From Cydia pomonella (taxonomy: Eukaryota > Arthropoda > Insecta > Lepidoptera > Tortricidae): a DNA stretch of 64,000 nt. The notes beneath the pieces are model-generated. The model saw only the letters and a list, made by a program, of their open reading frames with translations, did no database searches and was not told the origin of the DNA. Location: contig NW_026907811.1 in the NCBI RefSeq assembly GCF_033807575.1, positions 186,001 to 250,000 on the forward strand, read 5' to 3'. The translations under genes and the position numbers were made by a program. Numbering within the stretch: position 1 is the stretch's first letter; every line of letters begins with the position of its first letter. This document shows, in pieces, positions 53,490-63,765 of the stretch.

Positions 53490-56400
53490 ATGGCCAATCA
53501 ACCTGTCGTAGCGTCTGCATTGCCCGCTGGAGTCATGTCGGCCGGTTCGGGCCACGTGGCGATTGAAAAGCTACACGGGGCAAGGAACTTTTACTCTTGG
53601 AAGTTTGCTATGAAGATGTCATTAATGCACGATGGCTTGTGGGACACAATCCATACTACAGGTACGGAGGAGAGCGATACACGTGGTCAACGCGCTCTCG
53701 CCAGAATTTGTTTGTCAGTACAAAGTAACCTATACCAATATGTAAGATCTGCAAAAACTGCTCAGGAAGCATGGAAGAGTTTAGCCGACGTCTTCGAGAA
53801 TGCTGGCCTTGTGAGGAGAGTTTTATTACTTCGGCAGTTGCACAGGTTAGAATTTAATCAATATAGCTCCATGTCAGAATACATAGAAAATGTGATGACA
53901 ATAGTGCAGCAGTTAGCAGATATTGGAAAAGTAATAGAAGACACTGAAGTTGCAGAGATGCTTCTCAGCGGCCTGCCAGCGGAATATGACTCGCTTGTGT
54001 CAAATTTAGAAACGGTAGGCATGACCAGAGATCTCTCAAGTGAAGTGGTCAGGGCTCGCCTATTACAAGAAGAGTCAAGAAAATCCGACGTTGAGAACAA
54101 CACTGCATTCATATCGAAGAATAGACCCTTTAAAGGGAAGTGTCATTTCTGCAAGCGGCCAGGTCACACAAAAGCACAATGCTTCAAGCTCAAGAGGACC
54201 CGACCATATAAGGAGGACCAAGCCATGGTGGCTTCCTTGATGGTGCAACAGCAGTCAAAGAAGGAGTGGTTCATTGATAGTGGATGTACTAGTCACATGT
54301 ATAATAATAGAGACTACTTCATAAACTTTAAGAATCATAGTACTAAAGTGACTGTTGCAAGCAATGGTGTATTACAATGTGTTGGTATTGGTGATGTAGA
54401 GTTAACTTTAATGGGTGTAATTAGAAGGCTGACAAATGTTCTGTATGTACCTGATTTAGTTTCTAATTTAATGTCTGTTAGTAAATTGGCCAAAAATGGT
54501 TTTAAAATAGAGTTTGACGACGACGGTTGTGCAGTAATTGACAGGATGAAAAATATAGTTGCGACTGCTTCTGAGCGTAATGGGATGTATAAGTTGCATG
54601 TTAGTGAGCCTTTGCGCAGTAGGGAGAGCTGCATTCTCTCACTAGGGCGAGAGATGTCGAGCTCCGCAGTTGCTGCTCCTGTGGTGACAACAGATATACT
54701 TCACCAGAGGCTGGGGCACATAAATCAAAGGGATCTTGTGGCTGTTAGGGATAGGTTTAATAATGTTATGTTGCAGAATGGAGACCTGGAGGTGGAGAGG
54801 ACCTGTGTTCCCTGCCTCGAGGGAAAACTGGCAACCAAACCTTTTCCCAAGGCAAGCACAACGTCGGCTGGAGACAAGCTGGCGCTGATTCATACAGATG
54901 TGTGTGGTCCTTTGCTGAGCAGCTGGAGTGGTGCAAAATATATACTCACATTCACAGATGATGCTACTAGAAAGTCATTTGTTTATTTATTAAAGAGGAA
55001 ATCTGAGGTATGTACTAAATGCATTGATTTCATAAAACTGATAGAGAAACAGTCTTGTTCTCCTGTCAAGTGCATAAGAAGTGACGGAGGTGGTGAATAC
55101 TCCAGCACGCAACTTTTGAACTTTTTAAAGGGTAAGGGCATTTTGCATCAGGTCACAGTTCCTTATTGTCCACAGCAGAATTCGGTGGCTGAACGCCTGA
55201 ATTTAACTCTTATGAATAAAGTTAGGTGTATGCTGCAGCAGTCTGGCCTTGACCGAAGGTTCTGGGCGGAGGCAGTCATGACCGCTGTTTACCTTAAAAA
55301 TAGATCTCCAACAGCTGCTTTAGGTGGCCAAATTCCTGAGGAGTTGTGGACAGGGTCAAAGGTTGACCTTAGCCATCTTCGAGTCTTCGGCTGTGTAGCA
55401 TATGTAAAGATACCTGATGTTAAACGGACAAAATTAGATGCAAAATGCAAGCCATATATTTTTGTGGGTTATTCGGAGACAACCAAAGGATATAGGTTGG
55501 CTAATTGTTCGGACCCAAGGAAAGTTGTGTTATCTAGGGATGTGGAGTTTTTAGAGAAAGAGTTTTATAATTTTGGACATGTTATTAATAATGATAATCA
55601 TTTTAATTATGAATTTTTAAATAATTTTATAAATAATGATTTTATTAATGACATGAGTAATAGTGTGAATGAGAGTAACATTTTAGTGAAAGGCACGAAT
55701 GAAAGTAATGTCGTTTCATGTGACTGTGTGAATGAGAGTAACACAGAGGGCTGTAGGAATGAGAGTACTATCAGCAGGATACAGAGTGTGAATGACAGTA
55801 ACACAGAGGGCTGTAGGAATGAGAGTACTACATCCAGCAAAATACAGTGTGTGAAAGATAGTAACACAATAGGTGGCAGAGGGAAAGAGAGTACCATATG
55901 TGCCAATAAAAGTGCAAATGAAAGTAGCACAGAGGATAATAAAAGCATGAATGACAGCAATGACAATGTTGTGAGTGAAGTCAGTAATGTTTTAAATATT
56001 ATAAAACAGGATCATAATTATTCTTTGAATTTTTCAGGAACTGGAGATGAGTACTGTTCAGCTAGTGACAGCAACTCACCCCGTGGCAACTCATCCTGTG
56101 GTGGATCACCCCGTGGAGAGTCATCCCATGGCGGCTCACCCAGTGGCAATTTATCCAGGGAGGCTGAGTGGTCTTCTGGTGCAGAGGGCGCTTCAGGGGA
56201 AGGCCTGGCAGACCTGCACGTTCCACCATCATCAACCTTAGAACGTCCAGTAAGGAGTACCCGCTCCATTCCACCCAAGAGGTATGGCGATTATGATATG
56301 TCTCTGGTGGCTAACGCTTGTACATTTGAGCCAACTACATATGAGGAAGCAATGTCTAGTTTAAATGCTGATAATTGGCGGGATGCTATGCAACTAGAAT

Positions 56401-57872
56401 ATGACTCGCTAATATCAAATAAAGTCTGGACTATTGTTGATAGGCCTAAAAATGTTAACATTGTCAAAAGTAAATGGGTCTATAAAATTAAAAATGATGC
56501 TTCAGGAAATTTTGTATGTCATAAGGCTCGGTTAGTCGCTAGAGGGTTCTCTCAGCAGGAGGGAATAGATTACAATGATACGTACTCACCTGTCGTACGT
56601 CACTCTACTATGAGATTATTGTTTAGTATTGCAAATGAATATGATTTAAATATAGATCATATAGACATCACAACTGCTTTTCTTAATGGAAACTTAAATG
56701 AAACCATCTATATGGAACAACCTAAAGGCTTTAATAGTGATAAGAATAAGGTGTGTTTACTTAAGAAGAGCATTTATGGTCTAAAACAATCCAGTCGCAT
56801 GTGGAATTTAAGAATTCACGATGTCTTATGTACCATTGGTTTTGTTCAAAGTAAAAGTGAACCTTGTGTGTACTATATAAGGTCCAAATCTGATATTGTC
56901 ATATTAACCTTGTATGTGGATGATATATTTTTGTTTTACAGTAAAAACAGTGCATATAAAAGTAAATTATTGCAAGCTTTAGAAAAAGATTTTCAAGTTA
57001 AAGATCTAGGTCCCATACAAAGTTACTTAGGTATACGTGTTACTAGAGATAGACTTAATAGCATTTTAACTTTGGATCAATCTGTGTACATACAGAATAT
57101 TTTAAAAAGGTACAAAATGGAAGATTGTAAACCTGTGTCTACACCCATGCTTCTGGGGACCCGCTTGGTGAAAGAAAATGAATGTTTAAATGATGATACA
57201 TACATGTACAGACAGCTGATTGGTTCTATTATGTATTTATCTGTCTGTACACGTCCAGATATAGCTTTCACCTGTAGTCAACTTAGCCAGTTTAACAACT
57301 GTTTTGGTAAATCTCATTGGCTTGCTGCTAAGCGTTTGTTGAGGTATTTGGCGGGGACAATTGATTACCGTTTATATTATATAAAAAGTAAGGAATTGTC
57401 AATAAGTGCATATGCCGATGCTGACTGGGCCAATGACTGTCTTGATAGAAAATCATATACTGGTTACATAATTAAGCTTGGTTCCAACACAGTCAATTGG
57501 GAATCCAGAAAGCAACGATCAGTTTCTTTGAGTTCTTGCGAAGCTGAATATTTAGCAATAGCAGATGTATCTAAAGAATTATGTTTTGTTGACCAACTTA
57601 TGTCAGAGATAATACCAGAAACTGTAGTAAAAATAACATTGTATAATGATAATCAGAGTGCGCTTAAACTGGTAGATAAGAAAGAAATGTGCCACAAGCG
57701 CACCAAGCATATAGATGTTAGGTATCATTTTGTTAAGGATTTAGTTCAAAATGGTTTTATGATAGTAAAATATTTATGCTCAGGCAGTATGATAGCTGAT
57801 GCTTTAACTAAAGTGCTAAACAGTAAACAAAATAGTTTGTTCATGAATGCAATGTGTTTAAGGCGCTGTTGA
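53490..57872 (+). CDS. copia gag-pol polyprotein, 1460 aa
   Basis: One open frame from ATG 53490 to TGA. Gag with a CHFCKRPGHTKAQC knuckle (~218-231); protease WFIDSGCTSHM (Asp 263); integrase HHCC (LHQRLGH...CVPCLEGK) and Asp 470, Asp 532, Glu 568 (HTDVCGP, RSDGGGEY, NSVAER); reverse transcriptase with ARLVARGFSQQEGIDYNDTY, DITTAFLNG and the YVDD active site; RNase H with YADADWANDC and SLSSCEAEYLAI. Between integrase and reverse transcriptase lies a ~200-residue Asn/Ser-rich insert of degenerate NESNTEGC-type repeats. All catalytic residues I can check are present. Confidence 0.95.
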   Translation: MANQPVVASALPAGVMSAGSGHVAIEKLHGARNFYSWKFAMKMSLMHDGLWDTIHTTGTEESDTRGQRALARICLSVQSNLYQYVRSAKTAQEAWKSLADVFENAGLVRRVLLLRQLHRLEFNQYSSMSEYIENVMTIVQQLADIGKVIEDTEVAEMLLSGLPAEYDSLVSNLETVGMTRDLSSEVVRARLLQEESRKSDVENNTAFISKNRPFKGKCHFCKRPGHTKAQCFKLKRTRPYKEDQAMVASLMVQQQSKKEWFIDSGCTSHMYNNRDYFINFKNHSTKVTVASNGVLQCVGIGDVELTLMGVIRRLTNVLYVPDLVSNLMSVSKLAKNGFKIEFDDDGCAVIDRMKNIVATASERNGMYKLHVSEPLRSRESCILSLGREMSSSAVAAPVVTTDILHQRLGHINQRDLVAVRDRFNNVMLQNGDLEVERTCVPCLEGKLATKPFPKASTTSAGDKLALIHTDVCGPLLSSWSGAKYILTFTDDATRKSFVYLLKRKSEVCTKCIDFIKLIEKQSCSPVKCIRSDGGGEYSSTQLLNFLKGKGILHQVTVPYCPQQNSVAERLNLTLMNKVRCMLQQSGLDRRFWAEAVMTAVYLKNRSPTAALGGQIPEELWTGSKVDLSHLRVFGCVAYVKIPDVKRTKLDAKCKPYIFVGYSETTKGYRLANCSDPRKVVLSRDVEFLEKEFYNFGHVINNDNHFNYEFLNNFINNDFINDMSNSVNESNILVKGTNESNVVSCDCVNESNTEGCRNESTISRIQSVNDSNTEGCRNESTTSSKIQCVKDSNTIGGRGKESTICANKSANESSTEDNKSMNDSNDNVVSEVSNVLNIIKQDHNYSLNFSGTGDEYCSASDSNSPRGNSSCGGSPRGESSHGGSPSGNLSREAEWSSGAEGASGEGLADLHVPPSSTLERPVRSTRSIPPKRYGDYDMSLVANACTFEPTTYEEAMSSLNADNWRDAMQLEYDSLISNKVWTIVDRPKNVNIVKSKWVYKIKNDASGNFVCHKARLVARGFSQQEGIDYNDTYSPVVRHSTMRLLFSIANEYDLNIDHIDITTAFLNGNLNETIYMEQPKGFNSDKNKVCLLKKSIYGLKQSSRMWNLRIHDVLCTIGFVQSKSEPCVYYIRSKSDIVILTLYVDDIFLFYSKNSAYKSKLLQALEKDFQVKDLGPIQSYLGIRVTRDRLNSILTLDQSVYIQNILKRYKMEDCKPVSTPMLLGTRLVKENECLNDDTYMYRQLIGSIMYLSVCTRPDIAFTCSQLSQFNNCFGKSHWLAAKRLLRYLAGTIDYRLYYIKSKELSISAYADADWANDCLDRKSYTGYIIKLGSNTVNWESRKQRSVSLSSCEAEYLAIADVSKELCFVDQLMSEIIPETVVKITLYNDNQSALKLVDKKEMCHKRTKHIDVRYHFVKDLVQNGFMIVKYLCSGSMIADALTKVLNSKQNSLFMNAMCLRRC

Positions 57873-58142
57873 AAAATGTATGTTAATATTGAGCATAATG
57901 AGTTTGCATGTAGAGCCCATGTATTGAATGTGAATGTTATGTTACTAAATGTCAGTGTTTTTATGTAATATAGTCACATTTATGCGAAATGTAGAGTCAC
58001 ATTTATATGAAATGTAGAGTCACATTTATATGAAATGTAGAGTCATTTGCATGATATGTAGAGTCGAATTTATATATTGTGTAGAGTCATTTTGCATATG
58101 TTAGCATGGTTTTTGTATAAGATTGTAATGCCTAAGGGGAAG

Positions 58143-58453
58143 TATTAAGATGGTCGGTCAGTGTATGCATTACTTAATCTTAATATGTGCTCTATGCCTT
58201 ACTTGATGCAACATGACAACACTAAAGTTGTCTATAACTGTCAGACGCTTAATCCATCCTCTTTCTGAAATCCTACCTCGTCACGTTAACATGTAATTGG
58301 AATAAGCTCCGCTCCTACTGAAGTAATGTACCTATAGCCTATGTATCTCATTATTTAGCAATACAAGAATACGGATTTACATGTTTGCTGTTTTCTTCGT
58401 CATCCCCTCAAGACTATGGGGTTCCACGCGCACTCTGCGTACACCCCTCAATA
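58143..58453 (+). repeat. copia 3' LTR
   Basis: 311 bp, preceded by the purine tract and followed by the TGAGG duplication. Confidence 0.95.
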
Positions 58454-59001
58454 TGAGGAAACTGGGCTGATCAAAACAATGCCTAGTTTCCTCCAGTTAA
58501 AAAAATGTGTGCCTATGCCAACACCAATACTTAATGTTATATTGCCCAGCAGACCCCAGGCTCCATAAGTGAGCTACAGCAAATACTGGGGAACATTTGG
58601 AAGATTATGACAACTGTTAAATATAAATGTTTAATGTTTTCTAATATTTTTACAGTTTGAAGAAGAATTGGAAAATTATGGACAATGGATCTCTGGTGCA
58701 AACCCAAGACTGAAAATAAATGCCATACTTAAGAATTTTTCAAAAAACCAAGTGCAATCAATAAGAATATTGAAGATCTTAATCGACCATCAACTTCAAG
58801 TGCTGCTGACAATGCTGGAATGCAGGTCTCTGACAGTGTAAATATTCACAATAGTGTTGCGCACATAAATGTATTAATATTCTTGGGTATAGATTTGACA
58901 CACTGCATTTAAATACCAACTTTACTTTGCTACCTGTGCCAATTATTTTTTTTTTTTAATTTTCTTAAATCACTAATTTACAAGTTCTAATGTATGTTAA
59001 C

Positions 59002-61272
59002 TAGAGGTGTGCGCCGAAGGCTAATCCATCGGCGGCGGCGTCTGGTCCAAAAATAGCCGGCGGCGTCGGCGTAATCGGCGTAATTAATAAAAACAACTAA
59101 AATTTGATTTTTTTTGCAGTTTTTTTTTCCTTCGATTAATTGAGTTGCTAGAGTAAAATTTTCCAGGTTAAGAGACTCATTCAAGTAATGTAAGGTCAAT
59201 GTCAAATAATGATTTCTTTTATACGAGTCGCTCCACAAATCGGTTGTTAAGGCTACAGACCTCGGGCTGGAACTTTGTATTAGAACTTTGATGTGTGCTT
59301 TCATACTACGAAACACATCTTCTAGTGCAGTTCTCGAAATCGTAGTACGTGAAGGAAGATCTTGTTTCTTAACTATGACCTTGTATTTGAGAAAAAAATC
59401 TATCATCGCCTCGTCGGACACGGAATAAAAAGGTAATAAAGATCTGCATATCCACAAAGCCAGATCACGAGCCAGGAGCCATTTTCGGTTTCTATTTGTT
59501 TCTGACGACAAGGTATCTGCGACCGATGCGCGTCGTGTATCAAAAAATGTGGTTATTCTTTGAACTTCAGCACGAGTTTTTTCAGGTTCTTGGATCTGGT
59601 GATCATCCTTTAAATGTCGTATAAGATTGCCCGTGCTTACTTTTGCGCCGTAGGTTTTTATTTTACAGCTGGAAACAAAACCATTAATTTTATGTGCATG
59701 CAGCCAAACACCAGCTAAACACTCGGCCATAACCATACGTGAGCTAACTTGGGGCACAAATACTAAAGTGGTACGAGTTTACCAAAATATTTTAGGACAA
59801 GAATATCGATGTGACCTACTGTCAACGTATAGATATAGATACAGAAAATATTCTGCAAATATTATTTTATTCTGACTTCATTTTAAAACATAAACCATCG
59901 TGTATTTGTATTAGTGTTTAATTTTTAAATAGTTTTTTATGGTACCTATACATTTTTATTAATTTCTTATTTTGATTTAAATGACATCCATTACATATAG
60001 ATAGGCTCGATAATCTCGATATCCAACATCATGAAATGAAACTGAACCTCTTTATAATAATAATAATCAAAAATGTCAATGGACATAATTATTTATGTAC
60101 ATCTTATTTAACGATATCAAATCCTTAATGTTGCTCTGCCCCGACTTAGCAGTGTTAGTACACGTACAATGTTAAATGCATAAAACAAAACAGAAACACG
60201 CTTAACACAATGCAAAATGCAGACAAAAAATCTCTATCTAAACACAAGACGATTAAAAATAGAAAATGCGATAATATTGCATAATTACATTATTAAGTAC
60301 ATTTAATTTTATTTTATATTGATATGTGCGTAGATAAAGATCCAGATTACGTATAAATTAGGTAAATTAAGTCTCAATAATATTAGTATTATTAAAAAAA
60401 TCGACTTAAACGTATTTATTTCTGAAACCACACTCGTGTTTAATACGTTTCTATACAAACAAAATGTTAGTAACTGAAGTAGGCAAGGCACCCGAAGAAA
60501 TACAAAACAATTAAAGCAAAATAATCGATTTCACACCCAAAAAAAGTATAAAAGTGCACTTACCATCCCATAAGATCATCATCTTTGTTAGATTTACATG
60601 TATCAATACATTTTGAACAAAATACGTTGTCTATGAGCAGATGAGCACCGATCGCTTCTTGCCATCCTTTTCAAGTAGCAATGTACCAAAATACTTCCAA
60701 CAAAAACTGCTTTTTGACGACGAATGCAATGTTTTCACTGAAAAATGCTTAATTGCATGTCTTTCGACTGCTTTTTTATCAAAATAGTCCGACATTGTGG
60801 TTGCGTAACATTGAACGTGCGATCCGCGTCTACTCAAAATGGTTGACTGACTCCCCGCGTCGCGCTGCGTATGGCCTTCATGCCTCGCCCCACCCGTCGA
60901 GCGCCCCGTACCCCGCACCGCGCAGGAGAGCACGCAGAAGAGTTTATTATTGCTTATTCCGCGCGCCTTATTTATTGCGTTTTACTACTACGGACCACTG
61001 GGCGCTGTCCGCTTCGCAATTTTCTCGTCTTTCGTTTGGCGTGTGTGTTGTGTACTTTTACTACGCTTAACACAGTAAATTAACGCTGCATGTACTCGCG
61101 CGCGAGCGTGAATTAATTTATATGCCTTGTTGGAATGTACATACATACACAGAACGGACCAAAATTCAAGTTCTAACTTCACGCCGATTTCACGCCGGTG
61201 GAATGATCGGCGGCCGGCGGCGTGGCAAAAATGACCGGCGGCGTACGCCACGCCGGTCGGCGCACACCTCTA
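59002..61272 (-). mobile_element. hAT element with 8-bp duplication, internally deleted
   Basis: TAGAGGTGTGCGCCGA at 59002 and TCGGCGCACACCTCTA ending 61272 are exact inverted termini, flanked by ATGTTAAC (58994-59001 and 61273-61280). GGCGGC/GCCGGC-rich subterminal regions lie inside both ends. The transposase lacks its C-terminal half. Confidence 0.95.
59010..60795 (-). pseudogene. hAT transposase N-terminal half (BED finger, first catalytic region)
   Basis: Exon 1 from ATG 60795 (MSDYFDKKAVERHAIKHFSV, CWKYFG) changes frame near 60650 and ends with CIDTCKSNKDDDLMG at a GTAAGT donor (60564). Exon 2 begins at 59668 with KIKTYGAKVSTGNLIRHLKD, completing the BED zinc finger across the intron. 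It continues through ALWICRSLLPFYSVSDEAM to SVALTTDLWSDSYKRNHYL (first catalytic Asp in the TTDLW motif). Soon after, the coding sequence runs into the subterminal repeats, so the remaining catalytic residues and the dimerisation domain are missing. Confidence 0.85.
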
Positions 61273-61314
61273 ATGTTAACGTAGTATTGTTAAATAAGCA
61301 CTTGACCTGCTCTA

Positions 61315-61432
61315 GCACATGATTGGCGCGACAGTATCTCGCGCCGAGATACACTACCCGCCCCTCTTAAATTAACATAGAAAAAGACGGGTAGTCTATC
61401 TCGCTGCGATATACTGTAGCGCCAGTCATGTG
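61315..61432. mobile_element. MITE with ~45-bp inverted arms
   Basis: CACATGATTGGCGCGACAGT on the left matches the inverted right end with a few mismatches, and CTACCCG pairs with CGGGTAG near the loop. I recall this as a common lepidopteran palindromic repeat. Target duplication not determined. Confidence 0.8.
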
Positions 61433-61803
61433 CAAGCCCTACTGAAAAGGTATAGGTAAAAATTACTAGTGGTCTTTGTGCATGAAGATGTATTTATAGA
61501 ACACAGGCATGGATATAATGTCAAATATTTATATACAAATGCACCTACTACAATTTGTGTGGCTTTAATAATTTGAATTTAATAAATGCCCACTTTCCTT
61601 ACCTAAAAATAAACTTTTACCTGTTTCTGTGATTGTTAAATTGTAGGGTCACAAGTTGCATTATATTTTGTTTATTTATTCTTTGCATTTTTGTTTCAGA
61701 TAGATGTAGCTATACAGTGTGATAAAAGAATTTGATATGGAAAAAAAGGATTTATTTTGAATAAAAAAATTTACTCCTATAAACGAAAAAAATTTCAATT
61801 TTC
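61433..61803. other. Non-coding stretch, nothing identified
   Basis: AT-rich, no gene or paired repeats. Confidence 0.45.
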
Positions 61804-61806
61804 TTA

Positions 61807-62551
61807 AGGTACTGATACACATGCTCTATAATAGCATGCTTAAAAGTGTGCTTATGAGCATGCTTGGTTTGAGCGTGCTTATGCACTGTTCACATTTGCT
61901 ACAAATAAGCATGCTAATTTTGAGCATACTTACGAATCAGCATGCTCAAAGCAAATACTCCGAATACACATGCCATTTAGTAGCGTGCTCTCTGCCACGA
62001 ACGATGGACGACGTAGCTTTCCGCCTAGAGCTCAATAAAATCATTATGATAAATAGACCTTAAATTTTTTATTTTGGTTTTTAAGATCTTTAAAGTTAGA
62101 GTAGAATCATTCATATTGTTTAACAAGTCGTCGTAAGCATTGTTTCTTGCGATGTTATTTTTATATTGAGGTGACCGTGGGTTCCAAAGGCATTCATTAT
62201 TTCTGTATAAAGTAATAAAACGTATGGTTTTCTTGTCACCCCAGCGAGACATCTTAAAAAAAAGGACTTACTTACTTACATTTTGGCAGACGCAGGCACA
62301 TGCACCTGTTGCAAACAACAGATCGATACTAGCATGCTTATTAGCAAACGTGTTCACACTTGCTATTACCATTCCCCTCTCTACCCCCGCCTCAGGTAGC
62401 ACGCTCAAAAATAGCAGGGCGTGCTATCTTTGAGTATGCTACTAAAAAGCATGCTAATTATGAGCACGTCGTAGACACACATGCTAATAGGTAGCATTTG
62501 CTCAATAGTAGCATGCTTTCGTGCTAGTAATTAGCATGTGTATCAGTACCT
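61807..62551 (-). mobile_element. Harbinger-type element carrying only a MADF gene
   Basis: AGGTACTGATACACATGCT and its exact inverse form the termini, flanked by TTA on both sides (61804-61806, 62552-62554), the usual Harbinger target. GCATGCT occurs at least seven times in the subterminal regions. There is no nuclease gene. Confidence 0.9.
62025..62252 (-). CDS. MADF-domain protein of the Harbinger derivative
   Basis: 75 open codons with KKTIRFITLYRNNECLWNPR, NNIARNNAYDDLLNNM and LKTKIKNLRSIYHNDFIE, a complete MADF core in one exon. It would bind DNA, possibly the repeated GCATGCT motifs of its own element. The linker and BESS-type end seen in the 40-kb homologue are absent. It may be an intact binding protein without a nuclease. 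Confidence 0.75.
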   Translation of the reverse strand: MSRWGDKKTIRFITLYRNNECLWNPRSPQYKNNIARNNAYDDLLNNMNDSTLTLKILKTKIKNLRSIYHNDFIEL

Positions 62552-62554
62552 TTA

Positions 62555-62990
62555 GAGGGAAGTTGAGAATGTTTCGAATTTCAGATGAATGCCAAATGTT
62601 AATTCATACATATTTTCATTTAACACCCAAATTAAATTGAAAAACTAATAAGTATAAGTAATTTCAAATGCTTTATAAATGTAAGAGTAACCTCATCGAA
62701 AAAATAAAAGTAAAAAGTAATTTAGTAATTCTCAAAGAAGCTTATCAATTTGATTGTTTCTTTTTAATAACCTTATTCGATAGACTATAATTGATTCCAT
62801 CAAAATATGAATAATGCACCCTCAAATTGAAAAGTCAATAAAAAAATGAATTAATTACAGTCCATAGGAATTTTTTTCTAAAAAAAAAATCAGAACCAAT
62901 TTAAAAATTAATTTTTGGTATATTTTTTCGGCTCTTAAATTTTAATGTTTTGAAAATTTTGCCGCCCTCCCAAATCGTGCCGCCCTAGGC
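62555..62990. other. Non-coding stretch, nothing identified
   Basis: AT-rich, with a short GC-rich GCCGCCC...CCGGGCC repeat near 62965-63005. Confidence 0.4.
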
Positions 62991-63490
62991 CCGGGCCTCA
63001 CGGGCCTAAGCGGTAATCCATCACTGTAATGGCTTGCGTATGTCCCATAAAATTTGCCAGTTGTTCGATGTCTGAATCTTTTAAGTTTGGCGTAAGCGTC
63101 GCCAAATGTTTTCGTAGCTTTGTCGTAGTAATAGCTTTGGGATTTTTTTGCACCACATGCTTTAGCATATTTCTCCAAAACTTTGTAACCACATAATGGA
63201 GTTTCACATCCAGGTTTGGCGAACAAAAAGTTGTTTGTATACGTCTAACAGACTGCACCAACTCTATAACTTTTTGAGTATCCTCAGTGAACAAATCTGG
63301 CACACCTATTGATCAATAGTTTTTCAGTGGCAGAAATAGCTCGATGAAATTCTTCGTATGCGTTATTTTCATTATTACAATCGTTGTACGTGCTGAGTAA
63401 CAGCCTTTGCAGTTCGCCAGGTCTTCTTCTGTTTAAAAGTATCACGTGACAATATACTGTTTGTGTTAAGGTTGTTCTTCTTCTAAGGTT
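62991..63490 (-). pseudogene. Tyrosine-recombinase-like (Crypton-type) C-terminal fragment
   Basis: In minus-strand order: YCHVILLNRRRPGELQRLLL (box I Arg), YEEFHRAISATEKLL, a VPDLFTEDTQKVIELVQ segment, FAKPGCETPLCGYKVLEKYA in another frame, then AITTTKLRKHLATLT and LANFMGHTQA with MDYRL. The order Arg, H/R box, GH and Tyr fits the tyrosine recombinase fold, and I recall this architecture from uncharacterised arthropod proteins of Crypton/YR type. Several frameshifts; it is dead. Confidence 0.5.
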
Positions 63491-63504
63491 CATCGACACT
63501 TTCG

Positions 63505-63765
63505 CCCTCGAATTTCACTGCGTCATAGAACTTGCTTGCAAAAGTCGATCTCTTCGGCGTAAAGTGGTTGTTGAGTTGTATAACAATCTCTTCGTACGTT
63601 GAGGTTTCTATTTTGGATGCAATAATTTACTAACCAACCGATAGTGTCCTCAGATAAACTCGTTAGCAACACAGCAGTTTTTTTATCGTCCGCGATGTCA
63701 TTTAAGGTTATGAATCGCCAATCTTCCCAAAAAACTTTTATCTTTAATATAAAATAATAATAATG
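63505..63765 (-). pseudogene. Ty3/gypsy gag fragment
   Basis: Two frames read WEDWRFITLNDIADDKKTAV with LLTSLSEDTIGWLV, then YEEIVIQLNNHFTPKRSTFA with VKFEGESV. This is the capsid-region pattern of insect gypsy gag. One frameshift between them; no pol follows, and the recombinase fragment starts right after. Confidence 0.6.

Larger units (their letters stand above)
53094..58453 (+). mobile_element. Intact copia (Ty1/copia) retrotransposon
   Basis: Two 311-bp LTRs (53094-53404 and 58143-58453) appear identical. TGAGG flanks both sides (53089-53093, 58454-58458). The LTR borders are TATT...AATA rather than TG...CA. GGTTACGGGGCCCAG directly after the 5' LTR resembles the Drosophila copia primer site that matches the anticodon region of initiator tRNA-Met. 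AAGGGGAAG precedes the 3' LTR. With an unbroken polyprotein and identical LTRs, this is a very young and possibly active copy. Confidence 0.95.
48596..58980 (+). pseudogene. THAP-domain gene split by insertions
   Basis: ATG at 48596 opens 51 codons with the THAP start TCFIPTCSKTDLKNPDLKFF and KERW, then TAG. The rest of the domain resumes at 52771-52834 (NCPNRALFCCADHLN) and ends at GTAAGT. The next exon starts at 58656 after a TTTTTACAG acceptor with FEEELENYGQW, in phase, followed one frameshift later by EDLNRPSTSSAADNAGMQ. THAP proteins bind DNA through C2CH zinc coordination; Cys pair, Trp and C-x-x-H are all visible. About 4 kb of other elements lies inside the first exon, and a copia lies in the intron. 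Confidence 0.65.

Noticed and set aside
55607..56278. Minus-strand ORFs in the copia element
   Set aside because: Shadows of the Asn/Ser-rich linker repeats.
60753..61322. Arg/His-rich ORFs on both strands
   Set aside because: They lie in the GC-rich leader and subterminal repeats of the hAT element.
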